Shown: positions 1 to 7,966, numbered from the stretch's first letter. The stretch: 12,188 bases of DNA from DASQDN01 sp035630195 (GCA_035630195.1 DASQLD010000057.1:1-12188); one strand, 5' to 3'. The notes: a model not told the origin generated them from the sequence alone. A program made the numbers and translations.

Positions 1-578
1 GATGAATTTTCGAAAGCCTGTGGGGTTGAGACCAAGGACCGCGGAGATCATTGGACGGGTGGCGAAGGGGAAAAAGCAACTGCTGGCTAGTGTGATGAAG
101 AAGTGCTCGGCCGACACAGGCGCGATCTTTTTCGCCTGGGCGAGTTCGTCGAGCTGCTCGCGCAGCTTGTCGATCATACGGCGCGCAGCCTGGCGTTTCT
201 CCGACGAGCAGAAGTCCTCGACCAGATCCGGATGTCGCGCGGCCTCGCTGATGACATACGCCATGAGATACGGGTGGCGTGTGAGTCTTGTGTGGTAAGC
301 GTCGATGAACTGATCGATCTTGTCGGCGAGCGAAAGGTCGGACGCCATCATCTGGAGGATGCCTGGAACAAATGACGAGGCGACGCGAAGCCAGACCGCT
401 CGAGCGAGATCCGCCTTCGATCGGAACTCGTAGTGCAGGAGCGCCTTGTTCACTCCTGCCTGATCGGCAATCTCCTGCATCCGCGCGCCGTCGATACCGC
501 GCCGCACGAAGATTCGTCGGCCGCGTCGAGGATCAGGGTGCTAGTGCCCGTTCTGTTTTCACCAGAGGGTTTAACCAT
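1..578 (-). pseudogene. TetR/AcrR-family transcriptional repressor, frameshifted and cut by the window edge
   Basis: Read on the minus strand from ATG 578-576, the first 22 codons give MVKPSGENRTG then a helix ending ILDAADE, as at the start of a TetR DNA-binding domain. The frame then fails near 513-515. One frame over, the protein continues without a stop to the window edge: IFVRRGIDGARMQEIADQAG, then VNKALLHYEFRSKADL (the recognition-helix region), then a helical ligand-binding part that includes HPYLMAYVISEAARHPDL. The first frame soon turns into nonsense (SSCGAVSTARG) and stops. The second frame has no ATG before its own upstream stop (541-543), only a GTG at 507-505 that would lose helix 1. 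So one base is missing relative to an intact gene. TetR proteins normally repress a neighbouring or their own gene. Cause may be a real mutation or an assembly error. The family call is firm; the 3' end lies outside the window. Confidence 0.87.
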
Positions 579-654
579 ATGGTGAGAGACGCCAAATTGC
601 TTACAACGGATGTAGAATAATCGTTCCGACAAGCAGATGAAGGAGCGGCTGGCG

Positions 655-957
655 ATGTTCCAAGTGGCCACGGCTGCCCCACCTTTAGTTGAACAAGCGT
701 TCACCGAACTCTATCTGGGGAATCTACAAGACGACTACTACGATGCCGTGTGCCTCAATTCAGGACATTGGGACCTCAGCGCGGAACGCGGGCACATTTC
801 CTGGGAAGTCTTACGGGAATGTGCGTCAATAGCAGGTCTGAGCCTCGACGTCTGGGACATCAAAAATATTAAAGCTAAGTCTCGACAATCACAAATAAAC
901 CGAATGGGGACTGGCTTGCGACTCCGTCCCCATCGAATGAACTTAAGAATGAACTAG
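655..957 (+). CDS. Small hypothetical protein of about 100 residues, function unknown
   Basis: I do not recognise this protein. The start at ATG 655 is preferred over ATG 637 because a good Shine-Dalgarno AAGGAG lies at 640-645, nine bases upstream. Residues 1-70 look coding: mixed hydrophobic and acidic, with GNLQDDYYDAVCLNSGHWDL and a helix-like SWEVLRECASIAGLSLDVWD. The last 25 residues are Arg/Asn/Met-rich and look like read-through into non-coding DNA, so the protein may be a truncated or decaying copy of something longer. There is no signal peptide or membrane segment. The gene is divergent from the broken TetR gene, the classical arrangement for a repressor target, but that link is inference. 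Its stop TAG (955-957) overlaps the converging CBS-domain gene's stop. It could be spurious. Confidence 0.45.
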   Translation: MFQVATAAPPLVEQAFTELYLGNLQDDYYDAVCLNSGHWDLSAERGHISWEVLRECASIAGLSLDVWDIKNIKAKSRQSQINRMGTGLRLRPHRMNLRMN

Positions 958-1385
958 CCGACCGGCTGGGAAATCTTCTCGAGTACTTTCTCGGTCTTTT
1001 CCGGTTGGTCCATTCGTGTAGCTAAATCGGCCTGCGCGACGATCCCGAGGATTCGGCTGTTGTCATCAATCACAGGGATTCGGCGCACTTGATGCTGCGA
1101 CATTTTATCCATCGCATTCTGTATATCCTCGTCCGGTCTGCACGTGACCGGATTGCGAGTCATAATCTCCTGGACTTGCACGATAGAGCATTCTTTCTTT
1201 CCGGCGATCACCTGGATCACAATATCGCGATCCGTTAATATCCCCACTAAAGTCGCGGACGTATCGTCCACCACCGGCACTGATCCGACGTCTTCATCCT
1301 TCATAATCTGGGCGGCGCGATCGATCGTGTCAGATGCCAGACAGCAAGTCGGGTCCATGGTCATTACATCGTTTACGCTTCTCAT
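954..1385 (-). CDS. Two-CBS-domain protein
   Basis: The 143-residue protein is a tandem pair of CBS domains and little else. CBS 1 covers about residues 7-60 (VMTMDPTCC, then DVGSVPVVDD and LVGILTDRDIV). CBS 2 covers about 73-128 (IMTRNPVTCRPDEDI, then HQVRRIPVIDD and LGIVAQADLA). Such pairs form a Bateman module that binds adenine nucleotides or S-adenosylmethionine and works as an energy or ligand sensor. Stand-alone versions are common and their partners are usually unknown. It is cytoplasmic: no signal or membrane segment is present. ATG 1385 has GGAGG about ten bases upstream. It is divergent from the 788-residue membrane protein at 1456, whose SAM-binding fold makes a shared ligand imaginable, but nothing here shows that. 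Confidence 0.95.
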   Translation of the reverse strand: MRSVNDVMTMDPTCCLASDTIDRAAQIMKDEDVGSVPVVDDTSATLVGILTDRDIVIQVIAGKKECSIVQVQEIMTRNPVTCRPDEDIQNAMDKMSQHQVRRIPVIDDNSRILGIVAQADLATRMDQPEKTEKVLEKISQPVG

Positions 1386-1419
1386 TCAGCTTCGTCCTCC
1401 ACTCTCCTAGATCCGTTCC

Positions 1420-1440
1420 ACAAGGTATCGATTACAAGGT
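1420..1440. repeat. Direct repeat ACAAGGT x2 in the divergent intergenic region
   Basis: ACAAGGT occurs at 1420-1426 and again at 1434-1440, 14 bases apart start to start. Both lie in the 70-base gap between the divergent CBS gene (start 1385) and the membrane-protein gene (start 1456). The position would suit a regulator site. A seven-base repeat in 70 bases could also be chance. Confidence 0.3.
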
Positions 1441-1455
1441 GCTTTAACATAGGAC

Positions 1456-3822
1456 TTGTCCCGCATCACGTCTACAGTTCCTGAAGGTCACCAGAGTTGG
1501 CCTCAGATTTATACCGGTGTGGCCCTGACAACACTCGCCACGCTGGTGCTCGAACTGTCGCTAACCCGCATATTTTCTGTTGTTTTCTACTATCACTTCG
1601 CGTTCCTGGCGATTTCCATTGCGTTGTTTGGCTTGGGCGCCGGCGGCGTATTCTCGTATGTCGTAGCTCCAAAGGGAACGAACATTTATCGCAGGCTGGG
1701 CTTTCTCGCTGTGCTCGTGAGCGCGATCACAGTGATTTCGCTGGCGATCATCCTCACCCGCACGGAGCTCAGCAACGCGACACTCGCTTTGATTTATTTC
1801 ACAAGCGCGCTGCCGTTCTTGCTGGCGGGCATCATCGTTTCTCTTGTCATATCGGAAACGGTTTCCCGCGTTGACCGGGTTTACTTCTTCGATTTGATCG
1901 GAGCTGCGGCGGGATGTCTCCTCCTAGTCCCGTTTCTTGAGGTCATCGGCGGTCCGAATACCGTCATCATCGCATCCGTCGCATTTGCAGCCTCTTCTGC
2001 CATCTGGTTCAACCTCGCTGGTTCTTCCCGCGGAAGAATGGGAGGTGTCGCGCTTGCGTTACTGTTCGTCGCCCTGATCGTCGTTAACTTGAAACGGCCC
2101 TTTATCGATGTTCATTTCGCAAAAGGGCAACGGCTTCTCAACGAGTCGTTCGTCAAATGGAATGGCATCTCGCGCATCGCGATAGCCCCTGACAAGGGTT
2201 CAGGGATGCAACTCATCTTCATCGATGCGGACGCCTCGACCGGAATCGCGAATTTCGATTTCAACAACCTGACTGAATCTCAGAAGCGTGATCTCTCGGG
2301 CCAGGGTCCCGGCTTTGTCTATCACATTCGACCGGGCGGTAAGACTCTGATCATCGGCCCCGGTGGGGGTTGGGACGTCGCGCGCGCCATCGCCTCTGGG
2401 TCAAAAGACATCACCGGTGTGGAAATTAACCCCATCATCGCGAACACGATCATGAGGAAGAATTTCCCTAAATTGAGTCAGAATCTGTACCTTCGTCCGG
2501 AAGTTCGCATCGAGGTGGAAGATGGTCGAAGCTTCATCCGCCGAAGCCCTGAAAAATATCAGATCCTGCAAGCCACCCTCGTCGATACTTGGGCATCAAC
2601 CGCTGCCGGCGCATTTGCGCTCTCTGAAAACAATCTCTATACGACCGATGCCTTCTACGATTACCTCAGTCATTTGACGGACGATGGTGTTCTCTCGTTC
2701 ACACGTTGGGGTTTTGATCCACCACGGGAATCGCTGCGATTGCTCTCCCTCGCGCGGGTTGCTCTTGCGCGTCTCGGCGAGCATGATTTCAAGTCGCATG
2801 TGATGGTGATTCGGGAGGGATCGGTCGAGGGATGGGGAGCGCGCGACACCGTATTGATCGCGCGGAAGCCTTTTTCTCAGGCCGATCTGGAACGGGCGCA
2901 CGCAGCGGTCAAAGTCGGCGGCATGCAGCCGATATATCTGCCGGGAGACTCGTCCAACAACGAATTCGCATCGCTTGCCAAAACGGATAATCCGAAGGAG
3001 TTTTATCGCTCGTATCAGTACGATGTTTCGCCCGTGGACGACAACCGGCCTTTCTTCTTCTATACGGTTCAGCCGCGCGATCTGCTGAACTTCCTGCGAA
3101 GCCCTGCTGGTAGCGCCGATTACAAGATCAACCGCGCCGTGCCTTTATTGTTTGGATTGATGGGAATCAGCATTCTCGCCACTGCCGTGATTCTCCTCCT
3201 GCCGCCGTTAGTTCTGGGCAGCAAACTGCCGCGCGAACGCGGAGTGCAGAAGATGCTCCTCTACTTCCTGTGCATTGGGATCGGATACATTCTTGTGCAG
3301 GTGTCGCTCATCCAGAAGTTCGTCATGCTGCTCGGGCATCCAACGTACGCTCTAACCGTCATCATCTTCTCAATGCTTGTCTTCAGCGGGATGGGCAGTT
3401 ATTTCAGCCGCAGAATCGTCGGTCCGCAGGATGAACGGCTGCAACGTGTACTGTTGCTTGTCGCGGTCCTCGTAACAATACTCGCCTTCGTTGCGCCGGT
3501 CGTATCGAATGCCGGTATCGTATGGCCGCTACTGGTAAAGATGCTGGTGACTTCGCTGCTGATTGCGCCGGCCGCGTTCTTTATGGGCATGCCCTTCCCG
3601 AGCGGTCTTACACGACTCGAACAAGTTCATCCCTCATCCGTTCGGTGGGCTTGGGCACTCAACGCTGCCTCAAGTGTGTTGGGCTCGGCGAGCGCGATAT
3701 TCATCGCTATCTATCTAGGTCTTCGTGAGACTCTGCTTGTCGGCGGAACGATGTATATTTTTGCATGTTTAACAGTAATTTCTTCACGGTACCTCCGGTC
3801 CGACAAAGCGCCTTCTACGTAG
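1456..3822 (+). CDS. Multi-pass membrane protein with internal spermidine-synthase-like SAM-binding domain
   Basis: The 788-residue protein has three parts. Residues about 18-210 hold some seven membrane helices. Residues about 225-560 form a soluble Rossmann-type domain. Residues about 565-780 hold about six more helices, with GHPTYALTVIIFSMLVFSG and GMPFPSGL as in other membrane-bound spermidine-synthase-like proteins. The soluble domain shows the SAM loop LIIGPGGGWD (298-307), the acidic residue E323 in GVEINP, DGR (356-358), and ENNLYTTDAFYDYL, which matches the polyamine aminopropyltransferase family. The usual catalytic DSxDP motif is replaced by VDTWAST (D377 kept, the following DP lost), so true spermidine synthesis is doubtful and the substrate unknown. 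The start is a TTG; an in-frame TAG at 1450-1452 rules out an upstream start, and no convincing Shine-Dalgarno is visible, so GTG 1519 remains possible. The OmpA gene follows after 54 bases. Confidence 0.92.
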   Translation: MSRITSTVPEGHQSWPQIYTGVALTTLATLVLELSLTRIFSVVFYYHFAFLAISIALFGLGAGGVFSYVVAPKGTNIYRRLGFLAVLVSAITVISLAIILTRTELSNATLALIYFTSALPFLLAGIIVSLVISETVSRVDRVYFFDLIGAAAGCLLLVPFLEVIGGPNTVIIASVAFAASSAIWFNLAGSSRGRMGGVALALLFVALIVVNLKRPFIDVHFAKGQRLLNESFVKWNGISRIAIAPDKGSGMQLIFIDADASTGIANFDFNNLTESQKRDLSGQGPGFVYHIRPGGKTLIIGPGGGWDVARAIASGSKDITGVEINPIIANTIMRKNFPKLSQNLYLRPEVRIEVEDGRSFIRRSPEKYQILQATLVDTWASTAAGAFALSENNLYTTDAFYDYLSHLTDDGVLSFTRWGFDPPRESLRLLSLARVALARLGEHDFKSHVMVIREGSVEGWGARDTVLIARKPFSQADLERAHAAVKVGGMQPIYLPGDSSNNEFASLAKTDNPKEFYRSYQYDVSPVDDNRPFFFYTVQPRDLLNFLRSPAGSADYKINRAVPLLFGLMGISILATAVILLLPPLVLGSKLPRERGVQKMLLYFLCIGIGYILVQVSLIQKFVMLLGHPTYALTVIIFSMLVFSGMGSYFSRRIVGPQDERLQRVLLLVAVLVTILAFVAPVVSNAGIVWPLLVKMLVTSLLIAPAAFFMGMPFPSGLTRLEQVHPSSVRWAWALNAASSVLGSASAIFIAIYLGLRETLLVGGTMYIFACLTVISSRYLRSDKAPST

Positions 3823-3876
3823 TATCAGCAAGTTGTCTGTGGACCTAAGCGTGCTGTGCTCTCGTGAGAGGTCTGC

Positions 3877-5541
3877 ATGAGAATTGTTTACTCCCTGACA
3901 TTGATGGCCGGCTTGCTGGCGGCTCAAAACCCTAATCAGACGCAAACCGTCACGTTGGAATCGCAGCCGATTTATCGTGTCACCGTAGTTTCGCGTACTG
4001 CTAAAGCGATCAATTACCGTCATAGGAGCGGCGCTACGAAAGTGGACTTTGCCGGTACGGCCCTGATGCCGACCGCCAAAGGGGAAGCAAAAGTCGAAAG
4101 CAAGAAAGGCTACATCGAAGTCGAGGTTGAATTCGACAAGATGAATCCTGCTCAGAAATACGGGCCGGAGTATCTTACTTACGTTCTGTGGGCAATCACG
4201 CCAGAAGGCCGCGCTCAGAACCTCGGAGAAATCCTGCTCGATTCCGAGAATCGCGGGAAACTGAACATCTCTACAGAATTTCAAGTATTCGGCATGATTG
4301 TGACAGCCGAGCCGTACTTCGCCGTCAGCCAACCTAGCGATGTCGTTGTCATGGAAAACATCGTACGCGGCGACACACTCGGCAAAGTGGAATTGATCGA
4401 TGCCAAGTATGAGTTGCTGAAGCGCGGATCCTATATCTTCAAGGCCGATCAATCCGCTGTTAAAGACATGCCGAACGATCCGTCGAAGACGCCCCTTTAT
4501 CTCTGGGAGGCCCGCAATGCCGTGCAGATCGCTCGTTGGGCGGGCGCCGATAAGTATGCGGCCGACAGTTTTACCAAAGCTGAGAACGCCCTGAAGCAGG
4601 CGGAAGACTATAAGGCCCGCAAGCAGGAAAAGCCCAGCAACATGATTGCTCGCGAGGCTATTCAAACAGCCGAAGATTCTCGCCTGATCGCATTGGAGCG
4701 TCAGGAGCAGGAGCGTCTCGCTACGGAACGCCGCTTGGCGGCCGAACGCGAAGCCGCTGAGAAGGCCAAGGCCGAAGAATCGGCGCGTCTGCGTGCCCAG
4801 GCGGAAGAGCAACAGCGATTAGAAGCTGCCCGTCGCGCGCAAGCCGAGGAAGCTTCGCGTCTAGACCAACAGCGCCGCGCCCGCGCAGAAGCCGACACTC
4901 TCGCTGCCGAGGCGGCGCGTAAGGCTGCGGAGGCCGAGCGGCTTGCCGCGGAGAAAGCGAAAGCGGAAGCACTTACACAGCAGCAACTGTTGGCAAAGCA
5001 GGCCGAAGCGGCTCGCTTGGCGGCAAGCGACGCGGACCGCGCGCGTCTCAACGCCGAGCAGGATAAGGAACGTCTTCGTCAGCAACTGCTGCAGCAGTTC
5101 AATATGATCCTAGAAACTCGGGATTCTGCTCGCGGCTTGATCGTTAACATGTCCGATGTCTTATTCGATACGGCGAAGTATACACTTCGGCCCATCGCTC
5201 GCGAGAAGCTGGCTCGTGTTTCGGGCATCGTCCTTTCGCACCCGGGTCTGAACATTGAGGTAGAAGGGCATACCGACAGCGTCGGAAGCGATGAATACAA
5301 CCAGAAGCTCTCTGAACAGCGCGCCAATTCGGTCCGCGAATTTCTGCTCAGCCAAGGCTTGCGCGGAGAGACCCTCACTGCCAAAGGCTTCGGAGAAACC
5401 ACTCCCGTAGCCACAAATGACACCGCCGCCGGTCGTCAGCAGAATCGACGCGTCGAATTGGTAGTCTCCGGTGAAGTCATCGGCACTAAGCTCTCTGAGA
5501 TCCGGGGAACCACCTCAACTACTACGAGCCCTGCTCCCTAA
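3877..5541 (+). CDS. OmpA-family peptidoglycan-associated envelope protein with long coiled coil
   Basis: The 554-residue protein begins with a signal peptide (MRIVYSLTLMAGLLAAQ, no lipobox Cys). Residues about 25-190 form a beta-rich domain that I cannot name. Residues about 260-410 are an Ala/Glu/Arg/Gln-rich coiled coil (repeated AEEASRL and AEAARLAA-type units). The C-terminal OmpA domain, about 425-535, has LFDTAKYTLRP, GHTDSVGSDEYN with D467, LSEQRANSVREFL with R482, and GFGETTPVATN...NRRVEL. D467 and R482 keep the 15-residue spacing of the diaminopimelate-binding Asp/Arg pair of OmpA domains, so it should bind peptidoglycan non-covalently. The coiled coil may act as a spacer across the periplasm. 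ATG 3877 follows GAGAGG at 3866-3871. It may be co-transcribed with the membrane-protein gene 54 bases upstream. It ends just before a strong terminator. Confidence 0.95.
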   Translation: MRIVYSLTLMAGLLAAQNPNQTQTVTLESQPIYRVTVVSRTAKAINYRHRSGATKVDFAGTALMPTAKGEAKVESKKGYIEVEVEFDKMNPAQKYGPEYLTYVLWAITPEGRAQNLGEILLDSENRGKLNISTEFQVFGMIVTAEPYFAVSQPSDVVVMENIVRGDTLGKVELIDAKYELLKRGSYIFKADQSAVKDMPNDPSKTPLYLWEARNAVQIARWAGADKYAADSFTKAENALKQAEDYKARKQEKPSNMIAREAIQTAEDSRLIALERQEQERLATERRLAAEREAAEKAKAEESARLRAQAEEQQRLEAARRAQAEEASRLDQQRRARAEADTLAAEAARKAAEAERLAAEKAKAEALTQQQLLAKQAEAARLAASDADRARLNAEQDKERLRQQLLQQFNMILETRDSARGLIVNMSDVLFDTAKYTLRPIAREKLARVSGIVLSHPGLNIEVEGHTDSVGSDEYNQKLSEQRANSVREFLLSQGLRGETLTAKGFGETTPVATNDTAAGRQQNRRVELVVSGEVIGTKLSEIRGTTSTTTSPAP

Positions 5542-5550
5542 AATTCCCTC

Positions 5551-5590
5551 AAAAATGTCCCCGAGAAGCCGGCGCGCTTCTCGGGGACAT
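5551..5590. terminator. Bidirectional intrinsic terminator
   Basis: A perfect 14-bp inverted repeat, ATGTCCCCGAGAAG at 5555-5568 and its complement at 5577-5590, encloses an eight-base loop. It lies between the converging OmpA stop (5541) and GH88 stop (5595). On the minus strand the stem is followed by five Ts (5555-5551), a good U-tract, so it is strongest for the GH88 operon. On the plus strand only a short TCCTT follows. Confidence 0.9.
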
Positions 5591-5594
5591 TCCT

Positions 5595-6725
5595 TCAAGC
5601 CATCTGGCGTAGCGCCAAATCCACCGCCTCCACGAAGTAGTATTCTCCCCACATCACAGACTCATTTACGCCCAGATCCCTGTGAACGTGATAAACGCCG
5701 CCCTTCAAAATTCCTTCCCAGTTGCCGCCGTTTTGCGCAACGTGCTTCTCGCACAACGTGCGAAGTATTCGGACCGCGGTCGTCCAATACAAGTGCCCTT
5801 TCATGGGGTCGGGAACTACGCGACACAAGCGCAGGAGCCCTGATGCAGCGATCGCGGCAGCGGAAGTGTCGATCAGTTTGCGACTCTCGGGCGATGTTTG
5901 GAAATCCCACGGTGGAACACCATCAGCGGGACAGTGAGTAATGTAATAGTCGGCGCAAGCCTGGGAGGTCTCGAGAAACCGCGGATCGCGGCTGTATTCA
6001 TAGCATGTGTTGAACCCATATAGAGCCCAAGCCAGACCGCGAGACCAGCAAGAGTCTGCGCGATGTCCTTGCTGCGTACTCTGACGAAGAAACTCCCCGC
6101 TTTCGAGGTCGAAGATGCCTTCCTGCGCTGTCGATCCGTCGCCGCGCACAAGCATCCGGCGTGTCGTCAGTGCGTGTCGCGTAGCGATGTCGCGCAACGC
6201 GCGGTCATTCGTCTCACGAGCCGCGTAATAAATCACACCCACATTCATCATGATGTCGATGAACAGGGAATCCTCCGACACAAAGGAGCGAATGAAGTTT
6301 CCCCTGTGATTGAAGCGCTCAGCAAGCGTTTGCCCGGCTTGCACTAACACTTCATTTAATTCCGGCTCTCGAGTGAGCTGATACCACCTATAGTAGGTCG
6401 GCATGAAGACAAATCCATGATCATGAACATCATGGTCGAAGCGGCGGGGTTCGAGTGGCTTCGAATAGCGGACTGCTTGCTCGAACCACCATTGCCCTTC
6501 TGGATTAGCGGCTCCGACTTGTCGGTGAAAGATCCACATCATTCCCGGAAGAAAGCCATCGCACCAGTGAGTCCAGACCGGTTTGTCGTGGCGCCACTTT
6601 CCGTGATCCGTGTGGATCGGATAATAGTCCGGGTCCCCTTCGATCAATTGCCGAACCTGCCGTTGTGCGAACTGCAGCGCACTCTCAAAAAGCGTCCGGT
6701 CCGTCTCGAGCTCGAATTGAATCAC
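5595..6725 (-). CDS. Glycoside hydrolase family 88 unsaturated glucuronyl hydrolase
   Basis: The 376-residue protein has the length and motifs of GH88, an (alpha/alpha)6-barrel enzyme. GH88 enzymes hydrate the 4,5-double bond of unsaturated uronic-acid residues that polysaccharide lyases leave at oligosaccharide ends, releasing a keto sugar. HDHGF at 101-105 supplies D102, and FIDIMMN around 157 supplies D157; these match the two essential aspartates (D88, D149) of the Bacillus enzyme. HRADSCWSRGLAWALYGF (221-238) is the next conserved block. There is no signal peptide, so it should be cytoplasmic. The start is GTG 6725, overlapping the upstream gene's TGA by four bases (GTGA), with AGAGGA upstream, so translation is probably coupled. 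No polysaccharide lyase or transporter lies nearby, so its substrate source is not evident. Confidence 0.93.
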   Translation of the reverse strand: MIQFELETDRTLFESALQFAQRQVRQLIEGDPDYYPIHTDHGKWRHDKPVWTHWCDGFLPGMMWIFHRQVGAANPEGQWWFEQAVRYSKPLEPRRFDHDVHDHGFVFMPTYYRWYQLTREPELNEVLVQAGQTLAERFNHRGNFIRSFVSEDSLFIDIMMNVGVIYYAARETNDRALRDIATRHALTTRRMLVRGDGSTAQEGIFDLESGEFLRQSTQQGHRADSCWSRGLAWALYGFNTCYEYSRDPRFLETSQACADYYITHCPADGVPPWDFQTSPESRKLIDTSAAAIAASGLLRLCRVVPDPMKGHLYWTTAVRILRTLCEKHVAQNGGNWEGILKGGVYHVHRDLGVNESVMWGEYYFVEAVDLALRQMA

Positions 6726-7960
6726 TGTTTGTCCTCTTGTTCAAATGGCTTCGTGCGCCAGTGCATCGGAAAACCTTTGCGAAGAGAGAGACGCGGCCCG
6801 GGCGCCAGAAACATATCGGTGTCCAGCATAGCCCGCCTCAGGACCGACCGGTATGCTGGATATGCATTCGCCAATAAAGACAGACTAGGCGTTGCCTCAA
6901 GGCCGGCGCGCAATTGAGCGCGCGTGTTCGTCCATTCCAGTTCGAAGAAGGTCATTCCAATCACCCAATATGTGTTGCCGCTTTGCTGCTGCCGCAGATG
7001 AGTAATACGGCCATGCAGAAACGCGCCTTTGGGAGCCACTAACCCGGGCCCCACATTCACCGATCTTTTCAGGATAGCTGTAATTGGGTCGCCAACGGCG
7101 GAGGCGTTGTCTGTAACTGGAGTTTGTAACTCCACGTCGAGAAGTAATCCAGCCGGCGCTTCGAGTGTACGTTCCTCTTCTTTGGATCTTGTGCCTGCTT
7201 CCTCATCGTCGAATCGGATGGTCGATTCCCCCGCATATTGCCTGCAACCGCTGAAGGTCGTTCGGTTCCGACTTTCGACACGGTCCACACCCGTCAGGCT
7301 CAGTTCCGATTGCGAGGGCAGCAGAAACGATTCTTCGCCGAGCTTCACACGGACATAGTCAACAGCATCACTTGCCGCATGGATGCGGATCTGCGGCGGA
7401 ATATCATCCGCATATACTTCGAGACGTACGGCATCCAGGCTGGTGGCATCTACCCAAATCGTTCCGTGGTATCCCACGATGGCCTCTACTCCGCCCGCTC
7501 GTAAGCCATAACCGCTCCGCGATTGCGGTACAACGAAATTCCAGCGCAGCGTTCGTTGCCCATCGTCACGAATACGCTCGCCCACATACGTGAAGCGAGG
7601 AGAACTGCTCTGAAAGACAGACTTGGCATGAAGCGCGAAGTTCCCGTTACCGATCGCGCCGCCCTTCACCATGTCGATGATCTTTGTGTCCTGGAACTTC
7701 TTCGATCCAGGCCACGCAAACAACTCATTGCCGTCTACCAGCGCGACTTCAAGGCGAACCATGTCTATCAGCTCCACCTTTCCAGACGGCGTTCTCCGAG
7801 TGCGTTCAATCGTCTGCAGACAGGTATAGTTCGGCAGTCTTTGCAGAAGGTGGGACATATGCGCGCGTACCCTTGCCAGGACAAAAACATCGCGCGGCGG
7901 ATCCTCGGCCACACCACGCGCTGCTCCTAGGAGCACCAGTAATACACACGCGCGCCGCAT
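6722..7960 (-). CDS. Secreted protein of unknown function (acidobacterial LPNYTC-type)
   Basis: The 412-residue protein has an N-terminal signal peptide (MRRACVLLVLLGAARGVA, likely cleaved before ED). It then carries RLPNYTCLQTIERTRR (41-56), a signature I remember from abundant, uncharacterised exported proteins of Acidobacteriota. A beta-rich body follows, with FSGCRQYAGES near 236-246. The mature protein has exactly two cysteines, C47 and C239, both inside these signature motifs, which suggests a disulfide. Residues about 275-400 look like a separate beta domain (VTDNASAVGDPITA, then VAPKGAFLHGRI) resembling flexible-loop domains of surface and secretion proteins. It is the first gene of a two-gene unit and overlaps GH88 by four bases. 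The start has no Shine-Dalgarno and sits close to a TATAAT box. Function is unknown; a role with GH88 substrates is only guilt by association. Confidence 0.87.
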   Translation of the reverse strand: MRRACVLLVLLGAARGVAEDPPRDVFVLARVRAHMSHLLQRLPNYTCLQTIERTRRTPSGKVELIDMVRLEVALVDGNELFAWPGSKKFQDTKIIDMVKGGAIGNGNFALHAKSVFQSSSPRFTYVGERIRDDGQRTLRWNFVVPQSRSGYGLRAGGVEAIVGYHGTIWVDATSLDAVRLEVYADDIPPQIRIHAASDAVDYVRVKLGEESFLLPSQSELSLTGVDRVESRNRTTFSGCRQYAGESTIRFDDEEAGTRSKEEERTLEAPAGLLLDVELQTPVTDNASAVGDPITAILKRSVNVGPGLVAPKGAFLHGRITHLRQQQSGNTYWVIGMTFFELEWTNTRAQLRAGLEATPSLSLLANAYPAYRSVLRRAMLDTDMFLAPGPRLSLRKGFPMHWRTKPFEQEDKQ

Positions 7961-7966
7961 ACCCGG

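Noticed and set aside
2..375. Plus-strand open frames near the left edge
   Set aside because: They lie antisense to the TetR coding sequence, which reads as a convincing protein on the minus strand.
574..583. Palindrome ACCATATGGT over the TetR start codon as an autoregulatory operator
   Set aside because: The symmetry stops at ten bases and does not extend to the longer dyads usual for TetR operators; chance is likely.
3859..3871. Small hairpin CTCT-CGTG-AGAG covering the OmpA Shine-Dalgarno as a translation switch
   Set aside because: Four base pairs are too weak to claim regulation without further support.
3784..4812. A 342-codon open frame on the minus strand
   Set aside because: It is antisense to the OmpA gene and the end of the membrane-protein gene, both clearly coding; its translation has no recognisable domain and reflects codon bias on the opposite strand.
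5471..5941. Plus-strand frame overlapping the OmpA end, the terminator and GH88
   Set aside because: It crosses a strong terminator and runs antisense to the GH88 gene; the protein is low-complexity Ser/Pro/Arg.
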